Assembly (NCBI RefSeq): GCF_001665295.1
Contig: NZ_LZSE01000034.1
Location: 1-64,000 of the forward strand
DNA length: 64,000 bases
From: Mycobacterium sp. 1554424.7
GTDB taxonomy: Bacteria; Actinomycetota; Actinomycetes; Mycobacteriales; Mycobacteriaceae
Direction of reading: 5' to 3'
Shown: one piece after another, positions 51,931 to 60,847 of the stretch
Layout of the letters: every line of letters starts with the position of its first letter
How positions within the stretch are numbered: the first letter of the stretch is position 1
The notes under the pieces: generated by a model
The model's input: only the letters and a program-made list of their open reading frames with translations
The model's database searches: none
Told to the model about the DNA's origin: nothing
Position numbers and translations under genes: made by a program

Positions 51931-53531
51931 TGGCCGTAGACCTGGCGGCCCGCCAGAAACGTCGCGCGCACCTCGAGGTCGGCGATCCGCTCGGGCGGCA
52001 CGGTTCGGGGGTCCGCGGACAGCACCACCAGGTCGGCGTACTTGCCGACCTCCAGCGAGCCGATCACGTCGTCGGCGAACAGCTGCCAGGCGGCGTCGAT
52101 GGTCTGCGCGCGGATGGCCTGTTCGACGGTCAGCCGCTCCTCGGGCGCCAGCACCCGGCCGCTGGGCGCCGTGCGGGTGACGGCCACGCTGATGTTGCGC
52201 AGCGGCTCCTCGGGGGTGACCGGCGGGTCGTTGTGCAGCGAGATCCGCATGCCGGTCGCCACCGCGGAACCCGCTGGCATCCAACGGGATCCGCGTTCGG
52301 GGCCGAACAGGCCGTCGACGATGATGTCGCCCCAGTAGTGGATCTGGTCGACGAAGATGCTGCAGGTGACCCCGAGGTCGGCGGCCCGTCGCAGTTGCTC
52401 GGGCCGGATGGCGCCGACGTGTTCGAGGCGCAGCCGGTGGTCGTCGCGCGGGTGGCGCTTGAGTGCCTCCTCGTAGACGTCGAGGATGGTGTCGACGCCG
52501 GCGTCGCCCTGCACGTGGCAGGCCATCTGCCAGCCCAGCGGGTAGTAGGCGCCGACGATCTCTCTCAGCTGTTCAGCGGTGTAGTTGGCGCAGCCGCAGG
52601 AACCGGGCGGCACGCCGATGGCGCGGCTGGCCTCGGTGTCCAGGTACGGGAACGACAACGCGATGTTGCCGATCCACGGCGAGCCGTCGACCCAGATTTT
52701 GATGCCGACCTGGCGCAGCATGTCGTCGCCCTGGCCCGGGGCGGCCGTGGTGGACATCTGCGGGTTCGACACCTCATAGGTGCGCAGCCGGACGGTCAGG
52801 TCGTCGCGGAGCTGCTCGATCACGGGACGGAAATTCGGGTCGAACGCCATCTCCGAACACGTGGTCAGCCCGGCCCGGTTGAGCCGGGCGCACTCGGCGA
52901 GCAGCATCGCGGGGTAGCTGTCGGCCTGGATGGCCCCGCCCAGCAGCGGAAACACCGCGGCGATTTCCTCGGCGGTGCCGTCGAGTTCGCCGTCGGCGTC
53001 GCGGCCGTATTTGGCGCCCTTCGGGTCGGGGACGTCACGAGTCAGGCCATTGAGCTGGGCGGCACGCGAATTGAAGAAGGCCTTGTGCCCGGAATTATGG
53101 ATGATCACCAGCGGCCCGTCTGGAGCGATCTTGTCGAGCCAGGCCAACGTCGGCTGTGGGAGTCCGGGCTGCAGCAGGGCGTCCCAACCGTTCAGGTAGG
53201 CCCCGGCCGGTCCCCGCGCGGCCGCCTCATCCCGGATCGCAGCGACGACGTCGTCGGCCTTCGGGAGGGTGACCGGGCGGATGTCGACGATCCGGTCCGA
53301 CAGCGCCACGGCCTCCATCAGCGGATGGCCGTGCGCCTCAACGAATCCCGGCATGACGCAGCCGTCGCCGACATCGACGGTGCGGGTGTCGGGGCCCACG
53401 TGGCCGGCGACGTCGGAGCGGGTGCCGACGGCGACGATCCGGCCGTCGGCGACGGCGATCGCCTCGGCCGTGGGGCGCGTGTCGTCGACGGTCAGTACGG
53501 TCCCGGTGACGACGAGATCTGCCTGCCCCAT
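51927..53531 (-). CDS. Amidohydrolase (Rv0552-like)
   Basis: A 534-residue metal-dependent amidohydrolase of the DUF/YtcJ-type group. It has the N-terminal composite-domain region VTGTVLTVDDTRPTAEAIAVADGRIVAVG, the metal motif GFVEAHGHPLME (HxH), and later histidines in QMACHVQGDAG and LRLEHVGAI and an aspartate in SLHNDPP. It corresponds to Rv0552; substrate unknown. ATG 53531 is used. It is divergent from fadD8 and appears to lead the minus-strand row menC-bpoC-menD-Rv0556-mgtA. Confidence 0.9.
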   Translation of the reverse strand: MGQADLVVTGTVLTVDDTRPTAEAIAVADGRIVAVGTRSDVAGHVGPDTRTVDVGDGCVMPGFVEAHGHPLMEAVALSDRIVDIRPVTLPKADDVVAAIRDEAAARGPAGAYLNGWDALLQPGLPQPTLAWLDKIAPDGPLVIIHNSGHKAFFNSRAAQLNGLTRDVPDPKGAKYGRDADGELDGTAEEIAAVFPLLGGAIQADSYPAMLLAECARLNRAGLTTCSEMAFDPNFRPVIEQLRDDLTVRLRTYEVSNPQMSTTAAPGQGDDMLRQVGIKIWVDGSPWIGNIALSFPYLDTEASRAIGVPPGSCGCANYTAEQLREIVGAYYPLGWQMACHVQGDAGVDTILDVYEEALKRHPRDDHRLRLEHVGAIRPEQLRRAADLGVTCSIFVDQIHYWGDIIVDGLFGPERGSRWMPAGSAVATGMRISLHNDPPVTPEEPLRNISVAVTRTAPSGRVLAPEERLTVEQAIRAQTIDAAWQLFADDVIGSLEVGKYADLVVLSADPRTVPPERIADLEVRATFLAGRQVYGQ

Positions 53532-53598
53532 GTGCACGGATGCTAGTGCGTGGAGGGTCCGGCCGACCCGAATTGCAACACGTTCTAGTCTTGCCCCT

Positions 53599-55200
53599 AT
53601 GAGCAACGACCTGCTGCGCAACCCGACCCACAACGGCCACCTTCTGGTGGGGGCGCTCAAGCGCCACAAGAACCGGCCAGTGCTGTTTCTCGGCGACACC
53701 ACGCTGACGGGTGGCCAGTTGGCCGAGCGGATCAGCCAGTACACGCAGGCGTTCGAGGCGCTGGGCGCCGGCACCGGTGTCACCGTCGGGCTGCTGTCGC
53801 TCAACCGCCCCGAGGTGCTGATGATCCTCGGCGCAAGTCAGACCCAGGGCTACCGGCGCACCGCCCTGCACCCGCTCGGCTCGCTCGACGATCACGCCTA
53901 CGTGCTCACCGACGCCGGGGTCAGCTCGCTGATCATCGACCCCAACCCGATGTTCACCGAGCGCGCGCTGGGCCTGCTGGAGAAGGTGCCGTCGCTGAAT
54001 CAGATCCTGACCATCGGACCGGTGCCCGAGGCTTTGCGCGGCGTGGCGGTGGACCTGTCGGCCGAGGCGGCGAAGTATGAGCCCAAGCCGCTGGTGGTCG
54101 CCGACCTGCCGCCGGACAACATCGGCGGCCTGACCTACACGGGCGGGACGACCGGCAAGCCCAAGGGCGTGATCGGGACCACCGGGAACATCGCCGCCAT
54201 GACGGCGATCCAACTCGCCGAGTGGGAATGGCCCGAGCACCCGCGGTTCTTGATGTGCACGCCGCTGTCGCACGCCGGCGCGGCGTTCTTCACACCCACG
54301 GTGGTCAAGGGCGGCGAGATGGTGGTGCTGAGCAAATTCGACCCGGGCGAGGTGCTGAAAGTCATTGAGGAGCAACGTATTACGGCGACCATGCTGGTGC
54401 CGTCGATGCTCTACGCGCTGATGGACCACCCGGATTCGCACACCCGCGACCTGTCATCGCTTCAGACGGTCTACTACGGCGCCTCGGCGATCAACCCGGT
54501 GCGCCTGGCCGAGGCGATCCGGCGGTTCGGCCCGATTTTCGCCCAGTACTACGGGCAGTCCGAGGCGCCGATGGTGATCACCTACCTGGCCAAGGCCGAC
54601 CACGACGAGAAGCGGCTGACGTCGTGCGGGCGGCCGACGCTGTTCGCCCGGGTGGCGCTGCTGGGCACCGACGGCAAGCCGGTGCCGCAGGGCGAACCGG
54701 GCGAGATCTGTGTCAGCGGACCACTTTTGGCCGGCGGCTACTGGAATCTGCCTGACGAGACGTCGAAGACTTTTAAAGACGGCTGGCTGCACACCGGCGA
54801 CATGGCCCGCGAGGACGAGGACGGCTTCTACTTCATCGTCGACCGAGTCAAGGACATGATCGTCACCGGCGGCTTCAACGTGTTCCCCCGCGAGGTCGAG
54901 GACGTGATCGCCGAGCATCCTGCCGTCGCGCAGGTGTGTGTGGTCGGCACGCCCGACGAGAAGTGGGGCGAGGCCGTCACCGCGGTGGTGGTGCTGCGCG
55001 CCGACGCGCCGCGCGACGACGACGCAATCGAAACGATGACCGCCGAGATCCAGGCCGCCGTCAAGGACCGTAAGGGCTCGGTGCAGTCGCCCAAGCGGGT
55101 GGTGGTCGTCGACGCGCTGCCGTTGACCGGCCTGGGCAAGCCGGACAAGAAGGCCGTGCGGGCGCAGTTCTGGGAGGGCGCCGGCCGCGCCGTCGGCTAG
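53599..55200 (+). CDS. fadD8: Fatty-acyl-CoA/AMP ligase FadD8
   Basis: A 533-residue ANL-superfamily enzyme. The AMP-binding P-loop is LTYTGGTTGKPKGV, the adenine motif YYGQSEAP, the hinge region GWLHTGDMAREDEDGFYFIVDRVKDMIVTGG, and the catalytic lysine near TGLGKPDKK. It corresponds to Rv0551c, but the start at ATG 53599 makes it shorter than the H37Rv annotation. TAGTCT (53586-53591) sits 7 bases before the ATG, in agreement with a leaderless transcript. Its role in the men region is not known. It ends 4 bases into the TetR stop. Confidence 0.92.
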   Translation: MSNDLLRNPTHNGHLLVGALKRHKNRPVLFLGDTTLTGGQLAERISQYTQAFEALGAGTGVTVGLLSLNRPEVLMILGASQTQGYRRTALHPLGSLDDHAYVLTDAGVSSLIIDPNPMFTERALGLLEKVPSLNQILTIGPVPEALRGVAVDLSAEAAKYEPKPLVVADLPPDNIGGLTYTGGTTGKPKGVIGTTGNIAAMTAIQLAEWEWPEHPRFLMCTPLSHAGAAFFTPTVVKGGEMVVLSKFDPGEVLKVIEEQRITATMLVPSMLYALMDHPDSHTRDLSSLQTVYYGASAINPVRLAEAIRRFGPIFAQYYGQSEAPMVITYLAKADHDEKRLTSCGRPTLFARVALLGTDGKPVPQGEPGEICVSGPLLAGGYWNLPDETSKTFKDGWLHTGDMAREDEDGFYFIVDRVKDMIVTGGFNVFPREVEDVIAEHPAVAQVCVVGTPDEKWGEAVTAVVVLRADAPRDDDAIETMTAEIQAAVKDRKGSVQSPKRVVVVDALPLTGLGKPDKKAVRAQFWEGAGRAVG

Positions 55201-55751
55201 GTCTTTGCCGCGATGCCGGCCACCAACAGGTCCAGCATGCGGGACGTCTGCTCCGGCGAGCCGGTGACCAGGAAGATGCCGAGCAGGCTGGCCACCACGT
55301 CGTCGGCCTGCACGTCTTCGCGCAGGGTCCCGTCGCCGGCGCCCGCCCGCAGCAGCGTGCCGACGGCACCGACGATGCTGTCCCGGGTCTGGCTGGGCTG
55401 CAGGGCGCCGGAGTCGAAGATCGCATGCAACGACTCCGCCATGCCGCGCTTGGCGGCCACGAAAGCGGCGTAGCGGTCCATCCAGCGCCGCAGGGCCGTC
55501 CTGGGCGGATGGCGCTCGAGCAGCTCTTCGGCCGCCGCGGCCACCTCGGCGAGCTCGGCGCGGTAGATCGCCTCGACGAGGGCCTCGCGGTTGGGGAAAT
55601 GGCGGTAGAGCGTGCCGATCCCGACGCCGGCGTCGCGCGCGATCGATTCCAGCGACACCGGCCGCCCCTCCGCGGTGGCGAACGCCGCGGTCGCCACCTG
55701 CAACAGCTTCTCGCGGTTGCGGCGCGCGTCGGAGCGGATCGGCTGGGCCAA
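55197..55751 (-). CDS. TetR-family regulator
   Basis: A 184-residue regulator. The helix-turn-helix region is REKLLQVATAAFATAEGRPVSLESIARDAGVGIGTLYRHFPNREALVEAIY, a textbook TetR start. It is divergent from the aldo-keto reductase gene. Two strong CGGAGG/CCTCCG palindromes lie between the genes, one directly at its own start, so it probably represses itself and the reductase operon. This TetR/reductase unit sits where H37Rv has the vapBC3 genes. Confidence 0.92.
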   Translation of the reverse strand: MAQPIRSDARRNREKLLQVATAAFATAEGRPVSLESIARDAGVGIGTLYRHFPNREALVEAIYRAELAEVAAAAEELLERHPPRTALRRWMDRYAAFVAAKRGMAESLHAIFDSGALQPSQTRDSIVGAVGTLLRAGAGDGTLREDVQADDVVASLLGIFLVTGSPEQTSRMLDLLVAGIAAKT

Positions 55752-55804
55752 AGCGGAGGTTCCTCCGTTTCTGCTAGGCTCCGGATAAGCGGAGGATCCT
55801 CCGC
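55751..55804. promoter_or_regulatory. Two TetR operators with CGGAGG-CCTCCG palindromes
   Basis: Operator 1: CGGAGG-TT-CCTCCG at 55754-55767. Operator 2: the perfect 16-bp palindrome GCGGAGGATCCTCCGC at 55789-55804. Both are flanked by AA on the left and TT on the right and centred 36 bases apart. They lie between the TetR start and the reductase start and bracket TAGGCT (55775-55780), a possible -10. Confidence 0.85.
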
Positions 55805-55834
55805 ATTTCTACAGTCTGGCACGAAGGGAACACC

Positions 55835-56722
55835 ATGACGAACAAACCGCAGCCCGGCGGTGTCGGCAGCATCGGCAAATCAAGCGTTGCCCGCGTCGGC
55901 TACGGCGCGATGCAACTATTCGAGGACACGTCCGTCGACGATGCCGCCGCGGTGCTGCGCCGCGCCGTCGAACTGGGCGTCAACCACATCGACACCGCGT
56001 CGTTCTACGGCCCGGGCGAGGTGAATCGCCGGATCCGCGCGGCGCTGGCCCCCTACCCCGACGACCTCGTCATCGTCAGCAAGGTCGGCGCGCGATGGAC
56101 CGGCGAAGAGCCGATGCCGCTGGCCGCCGCGCAGCAACCCGCGGAGCTGCGCGCCGCGGTCGAGGACGACCTGCGCCAGCTCGGCCTGGACTGCGTTCCG
56201 GTGGTCAACCTGCGGCGCATGGACCTTGGGCCTTCCGCGGCCGTCGAGGGCGATCAGGACGTCGACCTCGACGACCAGCTCGCCGAGATGATCGCGCTGC
56301 GCGACGAGGGCAAGATCGGCGCGATCGGGATCAGCAGCGTGCCGCTCGACGTGGTGCGACGGGCGGCGCCCGCCGGCATCGCCTGCGCGCAGAACGCCTA
56401 CAGCCTGCTGGACCGCTCGCAGGAAGCCACCCTCGACTTCTGCAAATCCGAGGGCATCGCTTGGGTGCCCTACTTCCCGCTGGGCTCGTCGTTCCCGCAC
56501 CTTCCGAAGGTCACCGACGACGAGGTGGTGGTCGAGGTCGCCGGCGAAATCGGCGCCACACCAGCCCAAGTCGGACTCGCGTGGTTGCTGGCGCACTCCC
56601 CCAACACGTTGCTCATTCCGGGGACGCGATCGGTGGCGCACCTCGAGGAGAACCTCGGCGCGGGGAACGTCGCGCTGGGCGCCGACGTACTCGCGCGGCT
56701 CGAGAGGCGACCCGGCGGGTAA
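55835..56722 (+). CDS. Aldo/keto reductase
   Basis: A 295-residue AKR-fold oxidoreductase. The catalytic Asp and Tyr are in HIDTASFYGPGEVN, and the Lys in VIVSKVGARW. The position where most AKRs have the catalytic His reads VVNLRRMD, so that residue is Asn here. NADPH-site residues are in LLIPGTRSVAHLEENLGA. It begins 31 bases after operator 2 and probably is the main target of the TetR regulator. Substrate unknown. The following Ddn-family gene starts 11 bases later and is likely in the same transcript. Confidence 0.87.
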   Translation: MTNKPQPGGVGSIGKSSVARVGYGAMQLFEDTSVDDAAAVLRRAVELGVNHIDTASFYGPGEVNRRIRAALAPYPDDLVIVSKVGARWTGEEPMPLAAAQQPAELRAAVEDDLRQLGLDCVPVVNLRRMDLGPSAAVEGDQDVDLDDQLAEMIALRDEGKIGAIGISSVPLDVVRRAAPAGIACAQNAYSLLDRSQEATLDFCKSEGIAWVPYFPLGSSFPHLPKVTDDEVVVEVAGEIGATPAQVGLAWLLAHSPNTLLIPGTRSVAHLEENLGAGNVALGADVLARLERRPGG

Positions 56723-56732
56723 CGTCGCTGCC

Positions 56733-57188
56733 GTGGGCAGTGCCAAATCGGTCCAGCCGCCGTGGTGGCTGAAGCCGGCCAACAAGGTCTTCATCCAGAT
56801 GTCGCGGCTGGGAATGAGTTTCGGCGGGGAGAGCCCCGTCGTGCTGACGGTCAAAGGCCGCAACTCAGGGCGGGACCGGTCGACACCGGTGACCCCGATG
56901 ACGGTCGACGGGAAAGAGTTCGTCGTCGCCGGGTTTCCCGGCGCCGACTGGGTGGCCAACGCGCGCGCCGCCGGGCATGCGACGGTGGCCCGCGGGCGCC
57001 GCGTCCAAAAGGTGCGCATGGTGGAGTTGCCGCCGGACGCCGCGCGGCCGATCCTGCGGGCCTTCCCCACCGAGGTGCCCACGGGCGTCGGCTTCATGAA
57101 GCGGGCGGGACTGGTCACCGACGGGCGCCCCGAGGAATTCGAAGCCCTGGCCGGCCGGTGCGCGGTGTTCCGGCTGGACCCGGTGTAG
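56733..57188 (+). CDS. Deazaflavin (F420)-dependent nitroreductase, Ddn family
   Basis: A 151-residue split-barrel protein of the FDOR-A/Ddn group: WWLKPANKVFIQMSRLGMSFGGESPVVLTVKGRNSGRDRSTPV is the typical F420-binding start. M. tuberculosis Ddn and its relatives use F420H2 to reduce quinones and nitroaromatics. GTG 56733 is used. Location in a menaquinone region fits a quinone reductase role, but this is inferred. The small number of residues (151) is normal for the family. Confidence 0.87.
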   Translation: MGSAKSVQPPWWLKPANKVFIQMSRLGMSFGGESPVVLTVKGRNSGRDRSTPVTPMTVDGKEFVVAGFPGADWVANARAAGHATVARGRRVQKVRMVELPPDAARPILRAFPTEVPTGVGFMKRAGLVTDGRPEEFEALAGRCAVFRLDPV

Positions 57189-57193
57189 TCGCG

Positions 57194-57889
57194 ATGCGCC
57201 GTGTGCTGTTGGTGGCGACGCTGCTCGCGGCCGTGTTGAGCGTGCCGCCGACGCGGTCTTTCGCCGCGACGGGCTGCGCGCCGGGCGGCGCGCCTCCCCC
57301 GGCCGGCGCATCCCAGCGGAAGGTCACCGATCTCGACTGGGACGGCCAGCCGGACACGTTGTGGCTCGGGCAGTTTCGCGACGCCAGCGGCCGCACCGAC
57401 CGAATCGCGGGCGTCACCACGGCCAGCGGTGCGAACTCCGGCGTAGAGGTCACCTCGGCGAGCCCAATCCCATTGAGCGCCTTGGCGATCGACGCCCAAC
57501 AAGACGGGCAGCACCAGATCATCGTCAGCGACGGCCGCAGCGCGCGCCTGTACGTGTTCGCCGATTGCCGACTGCAGGCCGCCGCCGACAACCAGGGCGC
57601 GCCGTTTCTGTTCGACCTTGAGGACTTGCGCGGCAACGGCACCGGGATCGGCTGCACCAACATCGGTCCACCATCGCCCGGCCGGCACCTGGTCGGGCTG
57701 CGGGCCGTGAACGAAAACGGCCAATGGACGGTGCGCCGCACCGAGATCAATCTCAACGGCACGCTGGCTACCATCGGGGCGTCCGACACCGTGGCGGCCA
57801 CTTCCGCGCAGGACCCCGCGGTCCTCTCGGCGCAGACGATCAGCTGCGGCGACCTCACCATCGGCAAGGATGGAGTTCAACAGCCTTGA
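57194..57889 (+). CDS. Secreted protein with repeat-like beta domain
   Basis: A 231-residue exported protein. A signal peptide (MRRVLLVATLLAAVLSVPPTRSFA, cut near SFA) leads to a Gly/Asp-rich mature domain with FG-GAP-like elements such as VTDLDWDGQPDTLWLGQFRD and FDLEDLRGNGTGIGCTNIG, which may bind calcium and fold as a propeller fragment. Four cysteines are present. No function is known. It overlaps the menB TTG start by 4 bases, so it is coupled to menB. Confidence 0.7.
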   Translation: MRRVLLVATLLAAVLSVPPTRSFAATGCAPGGAPPPAGASQRKVTDLDWDGQPDTLWLGQFRDASGRTDRIAGVTTASGANSGVEVTSASPIPLSALAIDAQQDGQHQIIVSDGRSARLYVFADCRLQAAADNQGAPFLFDLEDLRGNGTGIGCTNIGPPSPGRHLVGLRAVNENGQWTVRRTEINLNGTLATIGASDTVAATSAQDPAVLSAQTISCGDLTIGKDGVQQP

Positions 57890-58788
57890 GTGACAACCCC
57901 TTTGACGCGCAGGCGTGGCGAGAAGTCGACGGATTCGGTGACCTGACCGACATCACCTACCACCGCCACGTCACCGACGCCACGGTGCGGGTGGCGTTCA
58001 ACCGACCCGAGGTGCGCAACGCGTTTCGGCCCCACACCGTCGACGAGCTGTACACCGCGCTCGACCACGCCCGGATGTCCCCTGACGTGGGCGTGGTGCT
58101 GCTGACCGGCAACGGCCCGTCGCCGAAGGACGGCGGCTGGGCGTTTTGCTCCGGCGGGGACCAGCGCATCCGGGGCCGGTCGGGCTATCAATACGCGAGC
58201 GGGGAGACCGCCGACACCGTCGACGCCGCCCGCGCCGGCCGGTTGCACATCCTCGAGGTGCAGCGGCTGATCCGATTCATGCCCAAGGTGGTCATCTGCC
58301 TGGTCAACGGGTGGGCCGCCGGGGGCGGGCACAGCCTGCACGTGGTCTGCGACCTCACCCTGGCCAGCCGCGAACACGCGCGCTTCAAGCAGACCGACGC
58401 CGACGTCGGCAGCTTCGACGGCGGTTACGGCAGCGCGTATCTGGCCCGTCAGGTCGGCCAGAAGTTCGCCCGCGAAGTCTTCTTTCTGGGCCGGCCCTAT
58501 ACCGCCGAGCAGATGCACCGCATGGGCGCGGTCAACGAGGTCGTGGATCACGCCGACCTGGAGAAGACAGGCGTGCAGTGGGCCGCCGAGATCAACGCGA
58601 AATCGCCTCAGGCGCAAAGGATGCTGAAGTTCGCGTTCAACCTGCTCGACGACGGGCTGGTGGGCCAGCAACTGTTCGCCGGCGAGGCCACCCGGCTGGC
58701 GTACATGACCGACGAGGCCGTCGAGGGCCGCGACGCGTTTTTGCAGAAGAGGCCGCCGGACTGGAGCCCGTTCCCGCGCTACTTCTAA
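57886..58788 (+). CDS. menB: 1,4-Dihydroxy-2-naphthoyl-CoA synthase MenB
   Basis: A 300-residue crotonase-fold enzyme that closes the second ring of menaquinone. Motifs are RVAFNRPEVRNAFRP, WAFCSGGDQRIRG, NGWAAGGGHSLHVVCDL and KQTDADVGSFDGGYGSAYLAR (catalytic Asp and Tyr region). The best start is TTG 57886 overlapping the previous stop; the residues just before it (SSTALSDNPFD) match M. tuberculosis MenB, so the true start could be upstream. It corresponds to Rv0548c. It heads the run Rv0547c, MDMPI-like and Rv0546c. Confidence 0.94.
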   Translation: MSDNPFDAQAWREVDGFGDLTDITYHRHVTDATVRVAFNRPEVRNAFRPHTVDELYTALDHARMSPDVGVVLLTGNGPSPKDGGWAFCSGGDQRIRGRSGYQYASGETADTVDAARAGRLHILEVQRLIRFMPKVVICLVNGWAAGGGHSLHVVCDLTLASREHARFKQTDADVGSFDGGYGSAYLARQVGQKFAREVFFLGRPYTAEQMHRMGAVNEVVDHADLEKTGVQWAAEINAKSPQAQRMLKFAFNLLDDGLVGQQLFAGEATRLAYMTDEAVEGRDAFLQKRPPDWSPFPRYF

Positions 58789-58820
58789 AGCGGTCCCGAG
58801 CCGCCACCTAGACTCGCCCC

Positions 58821-59711
58821 GTGAGCAAGAGTCCCCTTGGCAGGTTCCGAGACCAGCTGGTGCTGGCGACCATGCGACCGCCCGCGTCGCCGCAAATCCT
58901 GGTCAACCGGCCCGCGATCAAGCCGGTCGACCTCGACGGCAAGCGGATCCTGCTGACCGGGGCGTCGTCGGGCATAGGCGAGGCCGGGGCCGAACAGCTG
59001 GCCCACGCCGGCGCGACGGTGGTCGTGGTCGCGCGCCGCGGGGACCTGCTCGAGGCCCTGGCGGACCGCATCGCCAAGGCCGGCGGCAGCGCGATCCCGA
59101 TCGCCTGCGACGTCTCGGACCTGGACGCGGTCGACGCGCTGGTGGCCGACGTCGAAAAGCGCCTCGGCGGCGTCGACATCCTGATCAACAACGCCGGCCG
59201 ATCCATCCGCCGGCCGCTGGAAGAGTCGCTGGAACGCTGGCACGACGTGGAGCGGACCATGCTGCTCAACTACTACGCGCCGCTGCGGCTGATTCGCGGG
59301 CTCGCGCCCGCGATGCTCGAGCGCGGCGACGGGCACATCATCAACGTCTCGACGTGGGGCGTCCTGTCGGAGGCGTCGCCGCTGTTCTCGGTCTACAACG
59401 CCTCCAAGGCCGCGCTGTCGACAGTGAGCCGGGTCGTCGAAACCGAGTGGGGCCGAAGGGGCGTGCATTCGACGACGCTGTACTACCCGCTGGTGGCCAC
59501 GCCGATGATCGCGCCGACGAAGGCCTACGACGGGATGCCCGCGCTGACCTCCCAGGAGGCCGCCGAGTGGATGGTCACCGCGGCCCGCACCCGCCCGGTG
59601 CGGATCGCGCCCCGGATGGCGATCGCGGCCAAGGCGCTGGACACCTTCGGGCCGCGGTGGGTTAATACCCTCATGCAGCGGCAGAGCATTCAGCCGAACC
59701 ATGAGCCCTGA
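58821..59711 (+). CDS. Short-chain dehydrogenase (Rv0547c-like)
   Basis: A 296-residue SDR. The nucleotide motif is ILLTGASSGIGEAGAEQL, followed by DILINNAGRSIRRP and the active-site Tyr-Lys in VYNASKAALSTVSR with Ser in NVSTWG. The N-terminus has a membrane-associated stretch (LATMRPPASPQILVNRPAIKP). GTG 58821 is used. It corresponds to Rv0547c and overlaps the next gene by 11 bases. Substrate unknown. Confidence 0.9.
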   Translation: MSKSPLGRFRDQLVLATMRPPASPQILVNRPAIKPVDLDGKRILLTGASSGIGEAGAEQLAHAGATVVVVARRGDLLEALADRIAKAGGSAIPIACDVSDLDAVDALVADVEKRLGGVDILINNAGRSIRRPLEESLERWHDVERTMLLNYYAPLRLIRGLAPAMLERGDGHIINVSTWGVLSEASPLFSVYNASKAALSTVSRVVETEWGRRGVHSTTLYYPLVATPMIAPTKAYDGMPALTSQEAAEWMVTAARTRPVRIAPRMAIAAKALDTFGPRWVNTLMQRQSIQPNHEP

Positions 59712-60327
59712 TCTCTGGGCCACCATCGCCGCCGAACGCGGTGCGCTCGCCAGCGATCTCGCCGGACTGGATCCGGCGCAATGGGATACGCCGTCGCTGT
59801 GCGCGGGCTGGACCGTCCGCGACATCGTCGCGCACCTGTCGGCGACGGCCTCGCTGAACCCGGCCACGTTCCTGCTCAATATGGCCAAGGCCGGGTTCAA
59901 CTTCGACAGGTTCGCCAACGCCCAGATCGCCAAGCATCGCGGGGCCGACCCGGACGCGACCCTGGCGGAGTTCCGGGGACTGCAGAATTCCACCTCGGCG
60001 CCACCGGGCCCCAAGACCTCCTGGCTGGGCGAGGTGGTGGTGCACGGGGAGGATGCGCGTCGCCCGCTCGGCATCCCGCACGCCTACCCGCCGGACGCGG
60101 TTCGCCAGGCGATCGACTTCTACAAGGGTTCCAACATGCTCATCGGCTCCAAGAACCGCATCGCCGGGCTGGCGCTGTCCGCGACCGACCAGGACTGGCG
60201 TCACGGGGACGGCGAAGCGGTCGAGGGCCCGCTGCTGTCGCTGCTGCTCGCCACGACCGGCCGCGCCGCCGCCTGCGACGACCTCACCGGCCCCGGCGTT
60301 CCGACGCTGCGCAGCCGATGCGCGTGA
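59701..60327 (+). CDS. Maleylpyruvate isomerase-like (MDMPI/DinB-type) protein
   Basis: A 208-residue four-helix-bundle protein of the mycothiol-dependent MDMPI family: WATIAAERGALASDLAGLDPAQWDTPSLCAGWTVRDIVAHLSATA is the standard N-terminal block including the WTVRDIVAHL metal-site region. Its C-terminal part contains a second helix pair. Such enzymes use mycothiol in small-molecule isomerisation or transfer. ATG 59701 overlaps the SDR stop. It is not in the H37Rv order I recall, so it may be an addition. Confidence 0.8.
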   Translation: MSPDLWATIAAERGALASDLAGLDPAQWDTPSLCAGWTVRDIVAHLSATASLNPATFLLNMAKAGFNFDRFANAQIAKHRGADPDATLAEFRGLQNSTSAPPGPKTSWLGEVVVHGEDARRPLGIPHAYPPDAVRQAIDFYKGSNMLIGSKNRIAGLALSATDQDWRHGDGEAVEGPLLSLLLATTGRAAACDDLTGPGVPTLRSRCA

Positions 60328-60340
60328 TAGACACGAGGCT

Positions 60341-60730
60341 ATGGAGATCCTGGCCAGCCGGATGCTGCTCCGGCCGGCGGACTATCAGCGGTCGCTGCGC
60401 TTCTACCGCGACGAGATCGGCCTGGCGATAGCCCGCGACTATGGCGCGGGGATGGTGTTTTTCGCTGGGCAGTCCCTGCTGGAGCTGGCCGGCTACGGCT
60501 CCCCGGACTATTCCCGCGGCCCGTTTCCCGGTGCGCTGTGGCTCCAGGTCCGCGACGTCGCGGCGACCCAGGCCGAGCTGGAGGGCCGCGGTGTCCCGAT
60601 CGCCCGCGAGGCGCGCAGCGAACCGTGGGGCCTGCGCGAGATGCACGTGACGGATCCGGACGGGATCGCACTGATCTTCGTCGAGGTGCCGGAGGGTCAT
60701 CCGCTGCGCCGCGATACCCGCGGCGACTGA
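60341..60730 (+). CDS. Glyoxalase/VOC-family protein (Rv0546c-like)
   Basis: A 129-residue VOC-superfamily protein with one pair of beta-alpha-beta-beta-beta modules: EILASRMLLRPADYQRSLRFYRDEIGLAIARDYG and FPGALWLQVRDVAATQAELEGRGVPI, ending in a metal-site Glu of ALIFVEVP. It corresponds to Rv0546c. ATG 60341 is 13 bases after the MDMPI-like gene. Members act as glyoxalases, dioxygenases or antibiotic-binding proteins; function here is not determined. Confidence 0.88.
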   Translation: MEILASRMLLRPADYQRSLRFYRDEIGLAIARDYGAGMVFFAGQSLLELAGYGSPDYSRGPFPGALWLQVRDVAATQAELEGRGVPIAREARSEPWGLREMHVTDPDGIALIFVEVPEGHPLRRDTRGD

Positions 60731-60743
60731 GGGGGGGAACGTC

Positions 60744-60762
60744 CGGTTAACTAGCGGCTAAC
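60744..60762 (+). promoter_or_regulatory. 11-bp-spaced direct repeat upstream of pitA
   Basis: CGGTTAAC (60744-60751) and CGGCTAAC (60755-60762) are direct repeats 11 bases apart, about 90 bases before the pitA start. This spacing is that of OmpR/PhoB-type regulators, such as the mycobacterial phosphate regulator RegX3, but a match to a known RegX3 site is not claimed. Confidence 0.45.
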
Positions 60763-60847
60763 ATCTGAAGACAAGTCAAGGTACACCTGCGTTTCCGCAG
60801 TCTCTGGGTTCGACAATTTAATCCCCCTACTACGAGAATCAGGCGCT

